Shown one piece after another: positions 62,641 through 64,000 of a stretch of 64,000 nucleotides of DNA. Where the stretch lies: positions 54,757,402 to 54,821,401 of the forward strand of contig OX359249.1 of assembly GCA_947179485.1 (NCBI GenBank), read 5' to 3'. This stretch comes from Allacma fusca (lineage: Eukaryota > Arthropoda > Collembola > Symphypleona > Sminthuridae). The notes under the pieces were generated by a model, which saw only the letters and a list, made by a program, of their open reading frames with translations, was not told where the DNA came from and ran no database searches. Numbering within the stretch: the first letter of the stretch is position 1; every line of letters begins with the position of its first letter. Made by a program: the position numbers and the translations under genes.

Positions 62641-64000
62641 GATGAATCCGAAAACTTAAAAAATAGCGATGAAAATGACGTCGTTGCTTTAGTCACTTTT
62701 TCAGGTGTTTGCTGAACTCATCAGAATCTCTTTATATTTTATGAATACACGCGGGCGGTCTGCAAAGGCTCAATTCTCGAATTTGAGATGAATCGGAAAA
62801 CTGAAAATAGCGATGAAAATGAAATGTCGTTGCTCTGGTCACTTTTTCAGGTGTTTGCTGCACTCATCAGATTCTCTTTATATTTTGGGAATACACGCGG
62901 GCGGTCTGCTAAAGCTCAATTTTCGAATTTGAGATGAATCCGAAAACTTAAAAAATAGCGATGAAAATGACGTCGTTGCATAAGTCACTTTTTCAGGTGT
63001 TTGCTGAATTCATCAGAATCTCTTTATATTTTGGGAATACACTCGAGCGGTCTGCTAAAGCTCAATTCTCGAATTCGAGATGAATCGAAAATCTTTGAAA
63101 ATAGCTATGAAAATGAAGTGTCGTTGCTCTGGTCACTTTTTATGGTGTTTGCTGAACTCGTTGAAATCCCTTTAGACTTTGGCAATACACGCGGACGGTC
63201 TGCTAAAGCTCAATTTTCGAATTTGAGATGAATCGGAAAACTTAGAAAATAGCGATGAAAATGACGTCGTTGCATTAGTCACTTTTTCAGGTGTTTGCTG
63301 AAATCATCAGAATCTTTTTATATTTTATGAATACACGCGGGCGGTCTGCTAAAGCTCAATTCTCGAATTTGAGATGAATCGGAAGACTGAAAATAACTAC
63401 GAAAATGAAGTGTCGTTGCTCTGGTCACTTTTTCAGGTGTTTGCTACACTCATCAGATTCTCTTTATATTTTGGGAATACACGCGGGCGGTCTGCTAAAG
63501 CTCAATTTTCGAATTTGAGATGAATCCGAAAACTTAAAAAATAGCGATGAAAATGACGTCGTTGCTTTAGTCACTTTTTCAGGTGTTTGCTGAACTCATC
63601 AGAATCTCTTTATATTTTATGAATACACGCGGGCGGTCTGCAAAGGCTCAATTCTCGAATTTGAGATGAATCGGAAAACTGAAAATAGCGATGAAAATGA
63701 CGTCGTTTCTCTGGTCACTTTTTATGGTGTTTGCGGAACTCTTCAGAATCTCTTTATACTTTGGGAATCCACTCAGGCAGTCTGCTTAAGCTCGTATCTC
63801 GAATTTACGATGAATCGAAAAACTAAAAAATGCTATAAAATGACGTCGTAGCTCTGGTCACTTTCAAGGGTGTTTAGTGAACCCGTCAGAATCTCTTTTA
63901 ACTTTAGGAATACACGCGGGCGGTCTGCTAAAGCTCAATTCTCGAATTTGAGATGAATCGGAAAACTTTGAAAATAGCTACGAAAATGAAGTGTCGTTGC
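62641..64000 (+). repeat. Transition block, copy 3, with 878-bp duplicated entry; continues past window
   Basis: The transition entry monomer (GATGAATCCG, GTCGTTGCTTTAGTC) occurs at 62641 and again at 63519, 878 bp apart. Between them lie a chimeric alpha/B monomer (GAAATGTCG near 62820), C, D, A and the GGAAGACTG-marked B. From about 63660 the sequence follows 35.7 kb and 53.4 kb (GTCGTTTCTCTGG), but one beta monomer is missing at the GTCTGCAAAGGCTC joint near 63640. The block runs off the window edge. Confidence 0.72.

Larger units (their letters stand above)
5397..64000 (+). repeat. Satellite array, about 400 head-to-tail monomers of about 146 bp
   Basis: The whole interval is one tandem array. 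Landmarks recur every 141-148 bp: GATGAATCGGAAAAC at the monomer head, a GTCACTTTTT block, a GGAATACACGCGGG block, and GCTCAATTCTCGAATTTGA at the end. All copies point the same way. I saw no inversion and no non-satellite insertion. Monomers differ by class-specific substitutions and short indels and are grouped into several higher-order repeat domains annotated separately. Monomer length close to nucleosomal DNA and multi-tier HORs are typical of centromeric or pericentromeric satellites, but that location is inference. No protein gene is supportable anywhere in the array. Confidence 0.97.

Noticed and set aside
5397-64000. Scores of 60-93 codon open frames on both strands (for example proteins beginning MNRKT, MLNSSES, MTNATTS, MPKSKG)
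   Set aside because: They recur once per monomer or dimer in the satellite, exist in sense and antisense, use alternative starts, and vary with repeat indels. They are by-products of a repeat about 49 codons long with few stops, not genes.
5397-64000. CRISPR array
   Set aside because: The repeats are contiguous monomers of about 146 bp with no unique spacers, and no cas genes are present. The context is eukaryotic.
5397-64000. Further transposon insertions or host genes hidden in the array
   Set aside because: Reading through the array, every stretch could be assigned to a satellite monomer or monomer chimera. Nothing longer than a short indel interrupts it.

Overview
This window looks like a long satellite-DNA array from an animal (eukaryotic) chromosome. 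It carries two copies of one non-LTR retrotransposon (LINE) near its left edge. I see no host protein gene, tRNA, rRNA, CRISPR array or prokaryotic operon. The LINE reverse transcriptase, the AATAAA signal and the megasatellite organisation all point to a eukaryote. A metazoan, probably an invertebrate, is my inference, and I cannot name a species.

Layout. 1-1712: 3' part of LINE copy 1, cut by the window edge. 1713-3119: about 9.6 satellite monomers. 3120-5396: LINE copy 2, 5'-truncated, with linker, reverse transcriptase, C-terminal zinc-knuckle-like motif, AATAAA and a (GATT)3 tail. The two LINE copies are offset by exactly 3684 bp, and I found one base difference in the 1712 bp they share. 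5397-64000: about 400 head-to-tail satellite monomers, all in one orientation and uninterrupted by any other sequence, running off the right edge.

Satellite. Monomers are about 141-148 bp and fall into recognisable classes. I call them alpha (GCGATGAAAATGACGTCG, then TTTTTCAGG), beta (GCTACGAAAATGAAGTGTCG, then TTTTTATGG), delta (GTGTGTGCTGAACTCG, then CCACTCAGGCAG) and gamma (ATAAAATGACGTAGC, then TTTCAAGGG). They are arranged in successive higher-order repeat (HOR) domains: 716/1001-1010/1154 bp units (6.5-13.3 kb), 1151/1299 bp units (13.3-17.5 kb), a 1444-bp tandem pair (18.6-21.5 kb), about 2.46-kb units (21.5-33.7 kb), and a highly homogeneous 880-bp six-monomer HOR (A-B-C-D-E-F) filling most of 33.7-62.6 kb. 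The 880-bp domains are separated by a recurring transition block at 35.4, 53.1 and about 62.6-64 kb, with a related block at about 32.6-33.7 kb.

Interpretation. The array is a readable record of unequal crossing-over. Chimeric monomers, exact one-monomer deletions, interleaved HOR variants and a plausible seed for the 880-bp HOR can all be seen. A (peri)centromeric role is a reasonable hypothesis from monomer length and HOR structure, but nothing in the sequence proves it. The many 60-93 codon open frames inside the array are by-products of the repeat and are not annotated as genes.
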